This document shows positions 25,633-34,369 of a stretch of 64,000 nucleotides of DNA, one piece after another. The notes beneath the pieces were generated by a model that saw nothing but the letters and a program-made list of their open reading frames with translations, was not told the DNA's origin and ran no database searches. The DNA is from Alphaproteobacteria bacterium (GTDB taxonomy: Bacteria > Pseudomonadota > Alphaproteobacteria > Sphingomonadales > Sphingomonadaceae). The position numbers and the translations under genes were made by a program. The stretch lies in contig JAFAZW010000088.1 of NCBI GenBank assembly GCA_019239415.1, positions 1-64,000 on the forward strand. The letters are read 5' to 3'. Position 1 is the stretch's first letter; each line of letters opens with the position of its first letter.

Positions 25633-26439
25633 GTGCGTGAGCTGCTCGAAGGGATCGACACCGGCTACGAAGGCCGGTTCGACTTTCCGTCCGCCGCCGA
25701 GCCGCCGGCCGTTACCTACCTGCTCGCCTCGGTTCCTCGCGCCGGGAGCACCTTGTTCAGCCATATCCTGTGGCGGACCGGCTGCCTCGGCGCGCCGCTC
25801 GAATATCTGAACTTCGACCCCGCCGGACCCTATTTCTTCGCGGCGAATTCGGCCGATGCGCAGCGCGAGCTGTGGCGGTCGGTCCTGAAGCGGCGGACGT
25901 CGCCGAACGGCGTGTTCGGCCTCAAGGCGTTCCCGACCCAGCTCCAGGCGCTCCAGGCCCGCCATCCGGCGCTGCTCGCCGAGGTGCTGGCGACGATGCT
26001 GCCCCGCGCCGGCCCCCGCCGGCTGGTCTACCTGCGCCGCCGCGACCGGCTCGCCCAGACCGTCTCCCTCGCCCGCGCGGCCATGTCGGGCGTGTGGCGC
26101 AAGGAGCAGGAGGGGCGGGAGGCGGCGCCGCTCGTCTATTCCGACGAGGCGCTCGCGGCCGCCGAGCGCGGCATCGCCGTCCAGGAGGATCTGTGGGAGC
26201 GGATGTTCGGCGACCTCGCCCTCGAGCCGCTGCGCCTGTGGCACGAGGACGTCCTCGCCGATCCGGCCGCGGCGGCCGGGCGGGTCGCGGCCTATCTCGG
26301 CGTCGCCATCGATCCCGCCGCCGCCGTCGCCATCCCCGAGATCCGCAAACAGACGAGGGGGGACGCCGATGCCTGGGCGGAGCGCTACGCGGCGCGCGTC
26401 GAACGCACCGCGCGCGAAAAGGGGACACGTACTTTTTGA
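25633..26439 (+). CDS. Stf0-like sulfotransferase
   Basis: A 268-aa protein from GTG 25633 with ACGGAGG upstream. The 5'-phosphosulfate loop is seen in LASVPRAGSTLFSHIL (residues ~31-46), typical of Stf0 sulfotransferases, which move sulfate from PAPS to a sugar or lipid hydroxyl. Also visible are GVFGLKAF, LVYLRRRDRLAQTVSLARA (the 3'-phosphate-binding region) and a C-terminal DAWAERYAARVER helix. No signal peptide, so cytoplasmic. The last residues, KGTRTF and stop, are encoded by the left arm of a GGGGACACGTAC palindrome, meaning the repeat has supplied the C-terminus. It sits between a TonB receptor (divergent) and the GH10 gene. Confidence 0.85.
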   Translation: MRELLEGIDTGYEGRFDFPSAAEPPAVTYLLASVPRAGSTLFSHILWRTGCLGAPLEYLNFDPAGPYFFAANSADAQRELWRSVLKRRTSPNGVFGLKAFPTQLQALQARHPALLAEVLATMLPRAGPRRLVYLRRRDRLAQTVSLARAAMSGVWRKEQEGREAAPLVYSDEALAAAERGIAVQEDLWERMFGDLALEPLRLWHEDVLADPAAAAGRVAAYLGVAIDPAAAVAIPEIRKQTRGDADAWAERYAARVERTAREKGTRTF

Positions 26440-26458
26440 CCAAAAAGTACGTGTCCCC
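26421..26458. repeat. GGGGACACGTAC palindrome inside the sulfotransferase 3' end
   Basis: Two 17-bp arms (GGGGACACGTACTTTTT and complement) with loop GACC. The arms are identical to the copy at 2915-2952, and only the loop differs (CACG there). The sulfotransferase stop codon is formed at the arm-loop border. Confidence 0.92.
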
Positions 26459-26489
26459 ATGCAGCGCCATTGTCGCTCGCACCCGCTCC

Positions 26490-26503
26490 TGTTAGCGCTA
26501 CCA
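26490..26503 (+). promoter_or_regulatory. LacI-family operator (xyl-box-like) upstream of GH10
   Basis: An exact copy of the 14-mer at 10310-10323, TGTTAGCGCTACCA. It ends 15 bases before the GH10 start, just before the AGGAG ribosome binding site, so a bound repressor would block transcription of the GH10-GH115-GH9 operon. Confidence 0.75.
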
Positions 26504-26518
26504 GCAGGAGAGATGCCG

Positions 26519-27679
26519 ATGGATCCGACTCGCCGCCAGGCCCTCGCGCTGGGCGCCGCCGCCGCCGCCTTCCCCGCCACGGCCGCCTCGCTGCCCGCCA
26601 CCCCCAAGCCGTCGCTGAACGCCCTCGCGCGGCGCGGCGGGCGGCGCTTCGGCTCGGCGGTCGGCACCGGCTGGCCGGGCCGCGGCGGCGGCGCCTTCGC
26701 CGACCCGCGCTACCGCCGCATCGTCGAGGGCGAATGCGGGCTGATCGTGCCGGAAAACGAATTGAAGTGGAGCTGGGTGCAGCCGCGGCCGGGCGTGTTC
26801 GACTTCGCCGCCGCCGACCGCCTCCTCGGCTGGGCGAGCGCGCACGGCATGGCGATGCGCGGCCACAATCTCGTCTGGCACCATCCGCATTGGTGGCCCG
26901 CCTGGGTCACCAGCCACGATTTCGGGGCCCGTCCCGCCAGCGAGGCCGAGCGCCTGCTCACGACCCACATCGACACCGTCTGCCGCCGCTACGGCGCCCG
27001 CATCGCGAGCTGGGACGTGATCAACGAGGCGGTCGACGCCGGCACCGGCGAGATGCGCGAGACCGTCTTCTCCCGCGCCATGGGCGGCCGCCCCGACGAC
27101 GTGCTCGACCTTGCCTTCCGCACCGCCCGCGCCGCCGTCCCGCACTGCCAGCTCGTCTACAACGACTACATGTCGTGGGAGCCGGGCAACGAGAAGCACC
27201 GCGCCGGCGTGCTGCGCCTGCTCGAGCGCCTCAGGAAGCGCGGCACGCCGGTCGACGCCCTCGGCGTCCAGTCGCACATCGGCAGCGGCAACAATCCCGG
27301 CGACCCGTCGATCTTCGGCCCGCACGACGAAGGTGCCTGGCGCCGCTTCCTCGATGAGGTGACGGGGATGGGCTACCAGCTCCTCATCACCGAGTTCGAC
27401 GTCAACGACCGCGGCATCGTCGGCGACGCCGCGGCGCGCGACCGTGCCGTCGCCGATTACGCCAAGGCCTATCTCGACCTCATGCTGTCCTACAGGCAGC
27501 TCGGCGACATCCTCGCCTGGGGCATGACCGACGACCGCTCCTGGCTACAGGAGCGGCCGGGGCGCGCCGACGGCCGGCCCAAGCGCCCGTGCCCCTACGA
27601 CGCCCAGGGCAGGCCGAAGCCGCTGCGCGCCGCCATCGCCGCCGCGCTCGCCCACGCGCCGAGCCGGCACCGGGCCTGA
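26519..27679 (+). CDS. GH10 endo-1,4-beta-xylanase
   Basis: A 386-aa protein. ATG 26519 is preferred over ATG 26513 because it lies 8 bases from AGGAG. A Tat-type signal (TRRQALALGAAAAAF, residues 4-18) precedes a complete GH10 barrel: ECGLIVPENELKW near 72-84, GHNLVWH (115-121), acid/base Glu170 in WDVINEAVD, GVQSHI, and nucleophile Glu292 in ITEFDVND. It hydrolyses internal beta-1,4 bonds of the xylan backbone. First gene of an operon with GH115 (CTGA overlap) and GH9, under a LacI-type operator. The 386-aa length is normal for a single-domain enzyme with no binding module. Confidence 0.93.
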   Translation: MDPTRRQALALGAAAAAFPATAASLPATPKPSLNALARRGGRRFGSAVGTGWPGRGGGAFADPRYRRIVEGECGLIVPENELKWSWVQPRPGVFDFAAADRLLGWASAHGMAMRGHNLVWHHPHWWPAWVTSHDFGARPASEAERLLTTHIDTVCRRYGARIASWDVINEAVDAGTGEMRETVFSRAMGGRPDDVLDLAFRTARAAVPHCQLVYNDYMSWEPGNEKHRAGVLRLLERLRKRGTPVDALGVQSHIGSGNNPGDPSIFGPHDEGAWRRFLDEVTGMGYQLLITEFDVNDRGIVGDAAARDRAVADYAKAYLDLMLSYRQLGDILAWGMTDDRSWLQERPGRADGRPKRPCPYDAQGRPKPLRAAIAAALAHAPSRHRA

Positions 27680-30165
27680 GGTGGGGGGCTGAGCTGGCCC
27701 GGCTGCTCCCCTTCCTCCTCCTGCTGCTCGCTGCCTGGCCGGCGGCGGCTCAGACGGTGTCGGAGCGCGCGGCCCCCGGCGCGGTGCGGCTGATCCGGCA
27801 GGGCAGGCCGCTCGCCACCCTCATCGATCCGGCGGACGACCCGGCCGTCCAGCACGCCGCCCGCGACCTTGCCGCCGACTTCGGCCGGGTGAGCGGCACC
27901 GAAGCGCGGCTGCTCAGCGCACCGGAGCCGGGAATGGCGGTGATCGCCGGCACGATCGGCAAGAGCGCGCCGATCGACCGCCTGGTCCGCGCGCGCAAGC
28001 TCGACCCCAGCGGCGTCGTGGGCCGCTGGGAAGCCTATGTCCTGCAGGTCGTCGAGCGCCCGTTTCCGGGCACAGCCCGCGCCCTCGTCATCGCCGGCGC
28101 GGATCGGCGCGGCACGGTCTTCGGCATTTACGACCTGTCGCAGCGGATCGGCGTCTCGCCCTGGTATTGGTGGGCCGACGTCGCGCCCCGCCGCCACGCC
28201 CATCTCTATGCTGCGCCCGGCCGCACCGTGGAGGCGCCGGCGGTCAAATATCGCGGCATCTTCCTGAACGACGAGGAGCCGGCGCTCGGCGGCTGGGCGA
28301 GGAGGAGCTTCGGCGGGCTCAACCACGAATTCTACGCCCGCGTCTTCGAGCTGATCCTGCGCCAGCGCGGCAACCTCCTGTGGCCGGCCATGTGGGGGAA
28401 GAGCTTCTTCGAGGACGATCCGGAGAATGCGCGGCTCGCCAACGCGATGGGCGTCATCGTCTCCACCTCGCACCACGAGCCGCTGATGCGCGCCCAGCAG
28501 GACTGGCACACCCATGACGGCGGCGCCTGGGACTACCGGACGAATGCCGAGCGCCTTCGCGCCTTCTGGCGGGAGGGGGTAACGCGCACCAACGGCATGG
28601 ACCGGCTCGTCACCGTCGGCATGCGCGGCGACGGCGACGAGCCGATGACGCAGGGCACGGCGACCAGGCTCCTCGAGACGATCGTCGCCGACCAGCGCCG
28701 CATCGTCGCCGAGGCGACCGGCCGCCCCGCCGCCGAGACCCCGCAGGTCTGGGCGCTCTACAAGGAGGTGCAGGATTATTACGACGCCGGCATGCGGGTG
28801 CCCGACGACGTCACCCTGCTCTTCTCCGACGACAATTGGGGCAACATCCGCCGCCTGCCGGAGGCCGGACAAACCCGCGCCGGCGGCTACGGCGTCTATT
28901 ATCATTTCGATTATGTCGGCGATCCCAGGAACTACAAATGGATCGACACGATCCAGCTGGGCCGCGTCGCCGAGCAGCTGCGCCTTGCTTACGATCATGG
29001 TGCCCGCCAGCTGTGGATCGCCAATGTCGGCGACCTGAAGCCGCTCGAGCTGCCGACCAGCTTCTTTCTCGATTACGCGTGGAATCCCGAGGCGTGGCCG
29101 CTGGAGCGCACGGTGGACTACCCGGTCGATTGGGCGGCGCGCCAGTTCGGCCCCGCGCCCGCCCGCGCCATCGGCGCGATCCTCACCCGCTACGGCAACC
29201 TCGCGGCGCGGCGGAAGCCGGAATTGCTCGCGTCCGACACCTACAGCCTCGCCGAATGGGATCGCGTCGCCGGCGAATGGGAGGCGCTGGAGCTCGACAC
29301 TGAAACCCTGGGCCGCGCCCTCCCGGCCCGCGACCGCGACGCCTGGCTTGAGCTGGGGCTGCACAAGGTGATGGCGTTCGCCAACCTGCACGCTTTGTAC
29401 CGCACGGTCGCCTACAACCGTGCGCATGCGGCCGAGGGGCTCGCCGACTCGGATGCGTTCGCCGATGAAGCGCGCCGCCGTTTCGCCCGCGATGCCGAGC
29501 TGCGCGGCCTCTACGAGAGCGCCGCCGGGGGCAAGTGGGCCGGCATGATGGCGCAGACCCATATCGGCTATACCGGCTGGCAGCAGCCCGACCGCGACGT
29601 CATGCCGGAGGTGCGGACGCTTGCCGGTCCCGGCAGACCGGTCCCGCCGCCGGAGCCGATCCGCTGGAACGCCGTGGGCGTCGCGGCCGCCCATTTCACG
29701 AAGGCCACGCCGGCCGGCGGCCTCGCCTGGCGCACCCTCCCGAACCTCGGCCGCACCGGCGCCGCCGTCGCCGCCTTCCCGATGACGGCCTCCCCGCCGG
29801 AGCCGGGGCAGGGGCCGCGCCTCGATTACGATGTATCCATCCCCAAAGCCGGCGACGTGACCCTGGACGTCGAGACGGCGCCGGATCTCGACGTCTCCGG
29901 CAGCGGCCGGCTGCGCTATGCGATCGCCCTCGACAACGAGGCGCCGCAGGTGGTGAACCTGCTCGCCGGCGAGACGGCGGCGACATGGGCGAAGGCGGTG
30001 GCCGAGAATGTGCGGCGCGGCGTCACCCGTCACCGGGTCGACGCGCCCGGCCGCCACGTCGTCCACATCTGGGCGGTCGACCCGCAGGTCGTCTTCGAGC
30101 GGCTCGTCGCCGCCTGGGGGCCGCTGCCGCCAAACTCGCTCGGGCCGCCGGAGGAAAGACGATGA
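27676..30165 (+). CDS. GH115 xylan alpha-glucuronidase, start uncertain (probable CTG)
   Basis: About 829 aa if begun at CTG 27676, which overlaps the GH10 stop as CTGA and gives a good signal peptide (RWGAELARLLPFLLLLLAA, cleaved after WPAAA). A GTG at 27589 inside GH10 is the only standard start in frame, but it would add 29 Arg-rich residues before the signal. The family is clear: VQHAARDLAADFGRVSG, FGIYDLSQRIGVSPWYWW, KYRGIFLNDEEPAL, GNLLWPAMWGKSFFED, VSTSHHEPLMRAQQDW and GMRGDGDEPM. GH115 enzymes remove (4-O-methyl)glucuronic acid from xylan side chains, complementing GH10. The stop overlaps the GH9 start by ATGA. Confidence 0.88.
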   Translation: MRWGAELARLLPFLLLLLAAWPAAAQTVSERAAPGAVRLIRQGRPLATLIDPADDPAVQHAARDLAADFGRVSGTEARLLSAPEPGMAVIAGTIGKSAPIDRLVRARKLDPSGVVGRWEAYVLQVVERPFPGTARALVIAGADRRGTVFGIYDLSQRIGVSPWYWWADVAPRRHAHLYAAPGRTVEAPAVKYRGIFLNDEEPALGGWARRSFGGLNHEFYARVFELILRQRGNLLWPAMWGKSFFEDDPENARLANAMGVIVSTSHHEPLMRAQQDWHTHDGGAWDYRTNAERLRAFWREGVTRTNGMDRLVTVGMRGDGDEPMTQGTATRLLETIVADQRRIVAEATGRPAAETPQVWALYKEVQDYYDAGMRVPDDVTLLFSDDNWGNIRRLPEAGQTRAGGYGVYYHFDYVGDPRNYKWIDTIQLGRVAEQLRLAYDHGARQLWIANVGDLKPLELPTSFFLDYAWNPEAWPLERTVDYPVDWAARQFGPAPARAIGAILTRYGNLAARRKPELLASDTYSLAEWDRVAGEWEALELDTETLGRALPARDRDAWLELGLHKVMAFANLHALYRTVAYNRAHAAEGLADSDAFADEARRRFARDAELRGLYESAAGGKWAGMMAQTHIGYTGWQQPDRDVMPEVRTLAGPGRPVPPPEPIRWNAVGVAAAHFTKATPAGGLAWRTLPNLGRTGAAVAAFPMTASPPEPGQGPRLDYDVSIPKAGDVTLDVETAPDLDVSGSGRLRYAIALDNEAPQVVNLLAGETAATWAKAVAENVRRGVTRHRVDAPGRHVVHIWAVDPQVVFERLVAAWGPLPPNSLGPPEERR

Positions 30166-32771
30166 TGCGACGGGTTGTGGTCCTCCTGCTCGCCGCCGCG
30201 GTCCCCGTCGCCGCGGGCGCGCAGGACCTGAAGATCAACGACAAGGGCTATTTCGCGCGGCCCGGCCTCAACGTCATGGTCTTCTCGGATTATTATCCCG
30301 AAGGCCACCAGACCGGCGTCACCATCGTCCAGCACGGCACCCGCGTCGCCGCCAACGGCGATCTGCGCCTCGATCCGTCGCCCGGCCAGTGGTCGCCGCT
30401 GCCGGTGACGGTGGCGCGCACGGTCGATGCCAAGGCAGGGACGATCAGCCAGACCCTCGCTTACCCGAACCCCAAGACCGACGGCCACGGCTTCAATCCG
30501 GTCTTCTACCCGAAGCTCGACCTTAGCTACCGCGTCACCGTCACCGCGCTGCCGGGCAATGCCTTTCGGATCGTCGTCGATCTCGACAAGCCGCTGCCGC
30601 CGCAATTCGTCGGCCGCGTCGGCTTCAACCTCGAGCTGTTCCCCGGGCTGCTGTTCGGCAAGTCCTGGCTGCTGGACGGCGCCTCCGGCCTCTTCCCGCG
30701 CCAGCCGGTGGGGCCGATGGTGAAGAGCGCCGGCCTGGCCATCGCGACGCCGCGCAACGCCCAGCCGAATGGCCCCGTGCCGCCGCCCAACGGCGAGCCG
30801 CTGACCGCGCCGCTCGGCACCGGCCGCACCCTCATCGTCGCGCCGGAGGACCCGAAGCTCAGGATGACGATCGAGAGCCGCTCCGGCGCGCTGGAGCTGC
30901 TCGACGGCCGTTCGAACCACAATAACGGCTGGTTCATCGTCCGCGGACTCGTCCCCGCCGGCGCGAGCGCCCACGCCATCGAGTGGGTCGTCACGCCGAA
31001 CGTCGTCGAGGGCTGGAAGGCGGAGCCGGTCATCCAGGTCTCGCAGCTGGGCTACGCGCCGGCGCAGCCGAAGAAGGCGGTGATCGAGCTCGATCCGGCC
31101 GACCGCGACGTGAAGCGCGTGCGGTTGATGAAGCTCACCGAAGCCGGGCCGCGCGAGGTGCTCGCCGGCGTGCCCGAGCGCTGGGGCAACTTCCTGCGCT
31201 CCACTTACTATACGTTCGACTTCTCGCGGATCGCCGAGCCCGGCATGTACGAACTCGCTTATGGGGACAGGCTGAGCGAGCCGTTCCGCATCGCCGCCGA
31301 CGTCTACGCGAGGGGCGCCTGGCAGCCGACGCTCGAATATTTCCTGCCCGTCCAGATGTGCCACATGCGGGTGAACGAGAAATACCGCGTCTGGCACGGC
31401 CTCGACCATGTCGACGACGCCCGCATGGCGCCGGTGAACCTCAACCATTTCGACGGGTACGCGCAGGGGCCGTCGACGCTGACGAAGTTCAAGCCGGGCG
31501 CGCACGTCCCCGGCCTCGACGCCGGCGGCTGGCACGATGCGGGCGACTACGACCTGCGGGTCGAATCGCAGATCGGCACCGTCTGGCTGCTCGCCAAGAT
31601 GGTCGAGGAATTCGGCCTCGACTACGATGCGACCACCATCGACCAGGTCCGCAAGGTCGTCGAGATCCACCAGCCGGACGGCAGGAACGACGCCCTCCAG
31701 CAGATCGAGCACGGCCTGCTCTCGATCCTCGGCGGCTACCGCGCCATGGGCCGGGTCTATCGCGGCATCCAGGACGTGTCGCTCAGGCAGTACGTCATGC
31801 TCGGCGAGGCCGCGAACGCGACCGACAATGTGCCGATGAAGCGGGTCGAGGGCCTCGGCGTCGACGCCAACGGCCATCCCATCGTCGCCGACGACCGCTG
31901 GGTGTTCACCGAAATCAACCCGAAGCGCGAGCTCTACGTCGCCGGCGGCCTCGCCGCCGCCGCGCGCGCCTTGAAGGCGAGCAACCCGAAGCTGGCGGCC
32001 GAGGCGCTGGCGGCAGCGCGCCACCTCTATGCCGGCGCGATCGACCGGACCGACGATGCCGGCATGCGGGTGTTCGCGACCGCCGAGCTGCTCCATGCCA
32101 CGGGCGATGCGGCGCTGGCCCGCCGCCTCGTCGCGATGGAGCCTGCGATCCTCGCCCACGTCGGCGACACCGGGTGGGCGATCGCGCCGGTCCTGCAGAT
32201 GATATCCGATTCAGGTTTCAAGTCTCGCCTCGCGGTCGCCGTCGCCGCCTACCAGGCGCAGCAGCGCGAGAACGCCCGCACCGATTCCCCCTATGGTGTG
32301 CCCTACAAGCCCGACATCTGGGGCGCCGGCTGGGACATCCAGGAACGCGGCGTCCGGCAATATTTCTTCCACAAGGGCTGGCCCGAGGCGACGCCGGTGG
32401 AGAGCTGGGTCAACGCGCTGAACTTCGTCCTCGGCGTCCATCCGGGCGCGAACAATGAGAGCTTCGCCTCCGGCGTCGGCGCCCACAGCGCGACCATCGC
32501 CTACGGCTTCAACCGTGCCGACTGGTCCTACGTCCCCGGCGGCGTCGTCTCCGGCACCGCCCTCATCCGCCCGGGCCGGGAGACCGCGTCCTCGTCGAAG
32601 TCTGGGCCGCATTTCACGATGCCCCTCCCGAGGGACGGCAGGGCTGGTACGCCCGCGCCGCACCCATGCCCGACGTGCCCGTCGGGGCGGCAATTGCCCG
32701 TATCGGAGCCGGCAAGCCGTTCCGGGTCGGGAGCGCCATTCGGTTCACGGCGTCGGAGCAAGGGCCGCTGA
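30162..32771 (+). pseudogene. GH9 endoglucanase-family gene, 3' end lost and replaced
   Basis: The frame opens with a signal peptide (RRVVVLLLAAAVPVAAGA) and an N-terminal domain. An Ig-like domain follows (VIQVSQLGYAPAQPKKAV) and then the GH9 (alpha/alpha)6 barrel: YFLPVQMCHMR, GGWHDAGDYD with the catalytic-base Asp, and GVGAHSATIAYGFNRADW. Homology stops at GTALIRP (about 32573). The reading frame then continues for ~65 unrelated residues rich in Pro, Ser and Arg to 32771. Relatives have about 40 more residues here, including the Tyr/Glu segment with the general-acid Glu. The product should therefore be catalytically dead unless the break is an assembly error. The downstream DNA is a fragment of another gene in another frame. 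Confidence 0.75.
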
Positions 32772-33220
32772 GCGTGCGGCTCAACGTTCCGGCGGGTCTC
32801 GAATCGCGCTTTCCGCAATTGTTCGGGGTATGGGCGCGAGACTCCCGGATTGCCTGGGAGGGCGCATCGTCGGATCGGCCGGGACCGCCGACCGCTGTTC
32901 CACCGGCAACCGGAAAGACCGCCGGTATCGCCAGCGCCGGTTCGGCGGGTGACAAGCATCGCCGTGTGGCGGGCAGCCGATGGTCGCTCGCCGGTGGCGG
33001 TGCGCTCTGCCTGATCGTCGCGCTCGGCTTCGGCATCGTCTGGCACAACGGCGCTCGCCGCCGCCGTGTCAGGCGCACGGCGCGCTTGGTGAATGTGTCG
33101 GCCACGCTGAAGCGGGAGCTCGCGTTGCCGTCGGAGGCGGGGGATTTCGTCGTCCAGGGGCCGCTGGTTTCGATCTGTGCGCGGCTGGAGCGGGGAGGGG
33201 AGGCGCCGCGGCATGGCTGA
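32576..33220 (+). pseudogene. 5'-truncated gene for a single-pass membrane protein
   Basis: A frame different from GH9 becomes protein-like right after the junction, well before its first ATG (32666): GDRVLVEVWAAFHDAPPEG, GWYARAAPMPDVPVGAAI, then GAIRFTASEQG-like strands resembling a beta-sandwich (galactose-binding-like) domain. After a Pro/Ser linker comes one transmembrane helix (ALCLIVALGFGIVW) followed by RRRRVRR and a ~40-residue cytoplasmic tail. Family not recognised. If translated from ATG 32666 it would give 184 aa without the N-terminal part. Its stop overlaps the next gene's start. I read it as the surviving 3' end of a gene fused to GH9 by deletion or misassembly. Confidence 0.5.
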
Positions 33221-33776
33221 CAAAAGCGGCATCACCATCGCTTCCCTCCTTCCCGCGGACCTCCATCTGGACGATCTCGTGAAGGAGCATGTCTGCGGCG
33301 AGCCCGGTCGCAAGCCGATGACGCTCGCCTGGGACCTGGTGGGCTCCGAGGTGCGCGGCGCCCTCCGGTCGGTGCTCGACTGCAACCTTCTCGAGCTGCT
33401 CGCCGAGGGCTGGGTGAAGTTCCGCGAGCTGCAGGATTATGCCGATCCCGCCAGGCACCCGCCCGACGAGCGCGCCGTGGTCCATGTCGGCAAGCATGAT
33501 TTCGTGCGGGAGGTGCACCCGGTGGTGTCGGTGACGGTGGCGGGTCGCCAGTGCCCGGACCTCCGCTTCACGGTGCGGCTCACGGGAAGCTTCAGCGGCC
33601 TCGCTCTGGCCGTGCAGGGCGGCGCGATCACCGGCGGCACCGCCGGGGATGTCCACGTCTCCGCGCAGCTGCGCTACGGCGCGGCCGAGCTCCACAAGGC
33701 GAGGGAATCGCGCAAGGGGGCGCTGCCGGGCACGTTCCGCTTCGATCCGCCGATCCCCATACCGCGCCGCGGCTAG
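33213..33776 (+). CDS. Hypothetical protein, cytoplasmic
   Basis: A 187-aa protein from ATG 33213, which overlaps the end of the truncated membrane-protein gene, so the two were once co-translated. No signal peptide or transmembrane segment. Recognisable strings are ITIASLLPADLHLDDLVKEH at the N-terminus, a mixed alpha/beta middle (LECNLL-type helix, KHDFVREVHPVVSVTVAG) and a C-terminal LRYGAAELHKARESRKG. I do not recognise the family. Its original partner is broken, so its function may be lost or independent. Confidence 0.6.
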   Translation: MADKSGITIASLLPADLHLDDLVKEHVCGEPGRKPMTLAWDLVGSEVRGALRSVLDCNLLELLAEGWVKFRELQDYADPARHPPDERAVVHVGKHDFVREVHPVVSVTVAGRQCPDLRFTVRLTGSFSGLALAVQGGAITGGTAGDVHVSAQLRYGAAELHKARESRKGALPGTFRFDPPIPIPRRG

Positions 33777-34369
33777 CCGATATCGGCGAGCGCCACGCAC
33801 TTGGTCGCGCGCGCGGAGGGCCGTCACCCGCGCTCTCCGCGTCAACCCAATCTTCCGCTGGGCCTGCGCCGGCCACGAAGTTGAATTGGGCTTCAAGTTC
33901 CGCGCGTCGGCCTATCGAGAAGCGGCCGTCGGCACCTGGCTCTCGAGCGCGGTCGGTGATCCCCGGGCGAAGGTGTAACCCGGATCAGCCCTCAGATGAC
34001 CGCGAACGAACCGGCAATGACACGGCGGGGGCGCGGCAACGACCCGGTACGCACCCGGCATCGACCCGACATGCGACCGGTCGCGACGCGACACCCGAGC
34101 CGAAGAAGGGGGTTCAAACGTTCCCTCGTCCGGCTGTCAGATCGGCCTGATTCTACTTGGATTCGCCCTATGTATCGGCTATGTTTCATAATGCGGCCAC
34201 GGCTGCGGCTCTTTGACATCGTGAGGCAGGAGGAAGCGACTCGGGCGTCCGCAGCCTGATCGTCCGTGAGGCTCTGATCGGAAAAAGCGATCGAAAAGGC
34301 CCCCATTGATCGATCGGATTTTCTTAAACGCGAAAGTTCGAAACTTCCGCGCCTTCGGGGCCGCCGCGC
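33777..34369. other. Intergenic region with second copy of the recurring element
   Basis: About 590 bases between the hypothetical gene and the MFS gene stop. No convincing gene. The part 34005-34100 has degenerate CCCGGCATCG-type repeats, and 34161-34347 repeats the landmarks of 1621-1810 with matching spacing, ending in CGAAAGTTCGAAACTTC at 34331-34347. On the plus strand no gene follows the element, unlike the first copy; the MFS gene ends 23 bases later from the other side. Confidence 0.6.

Noticed and set aside
33777-33980. Possible coding remnant reading AGHEVELGFKFRASAYREA
   Set aside because: It looks somewhat protein-like but has no start codon or ribosome binding site and no recognised family, so I left it as intergenic.
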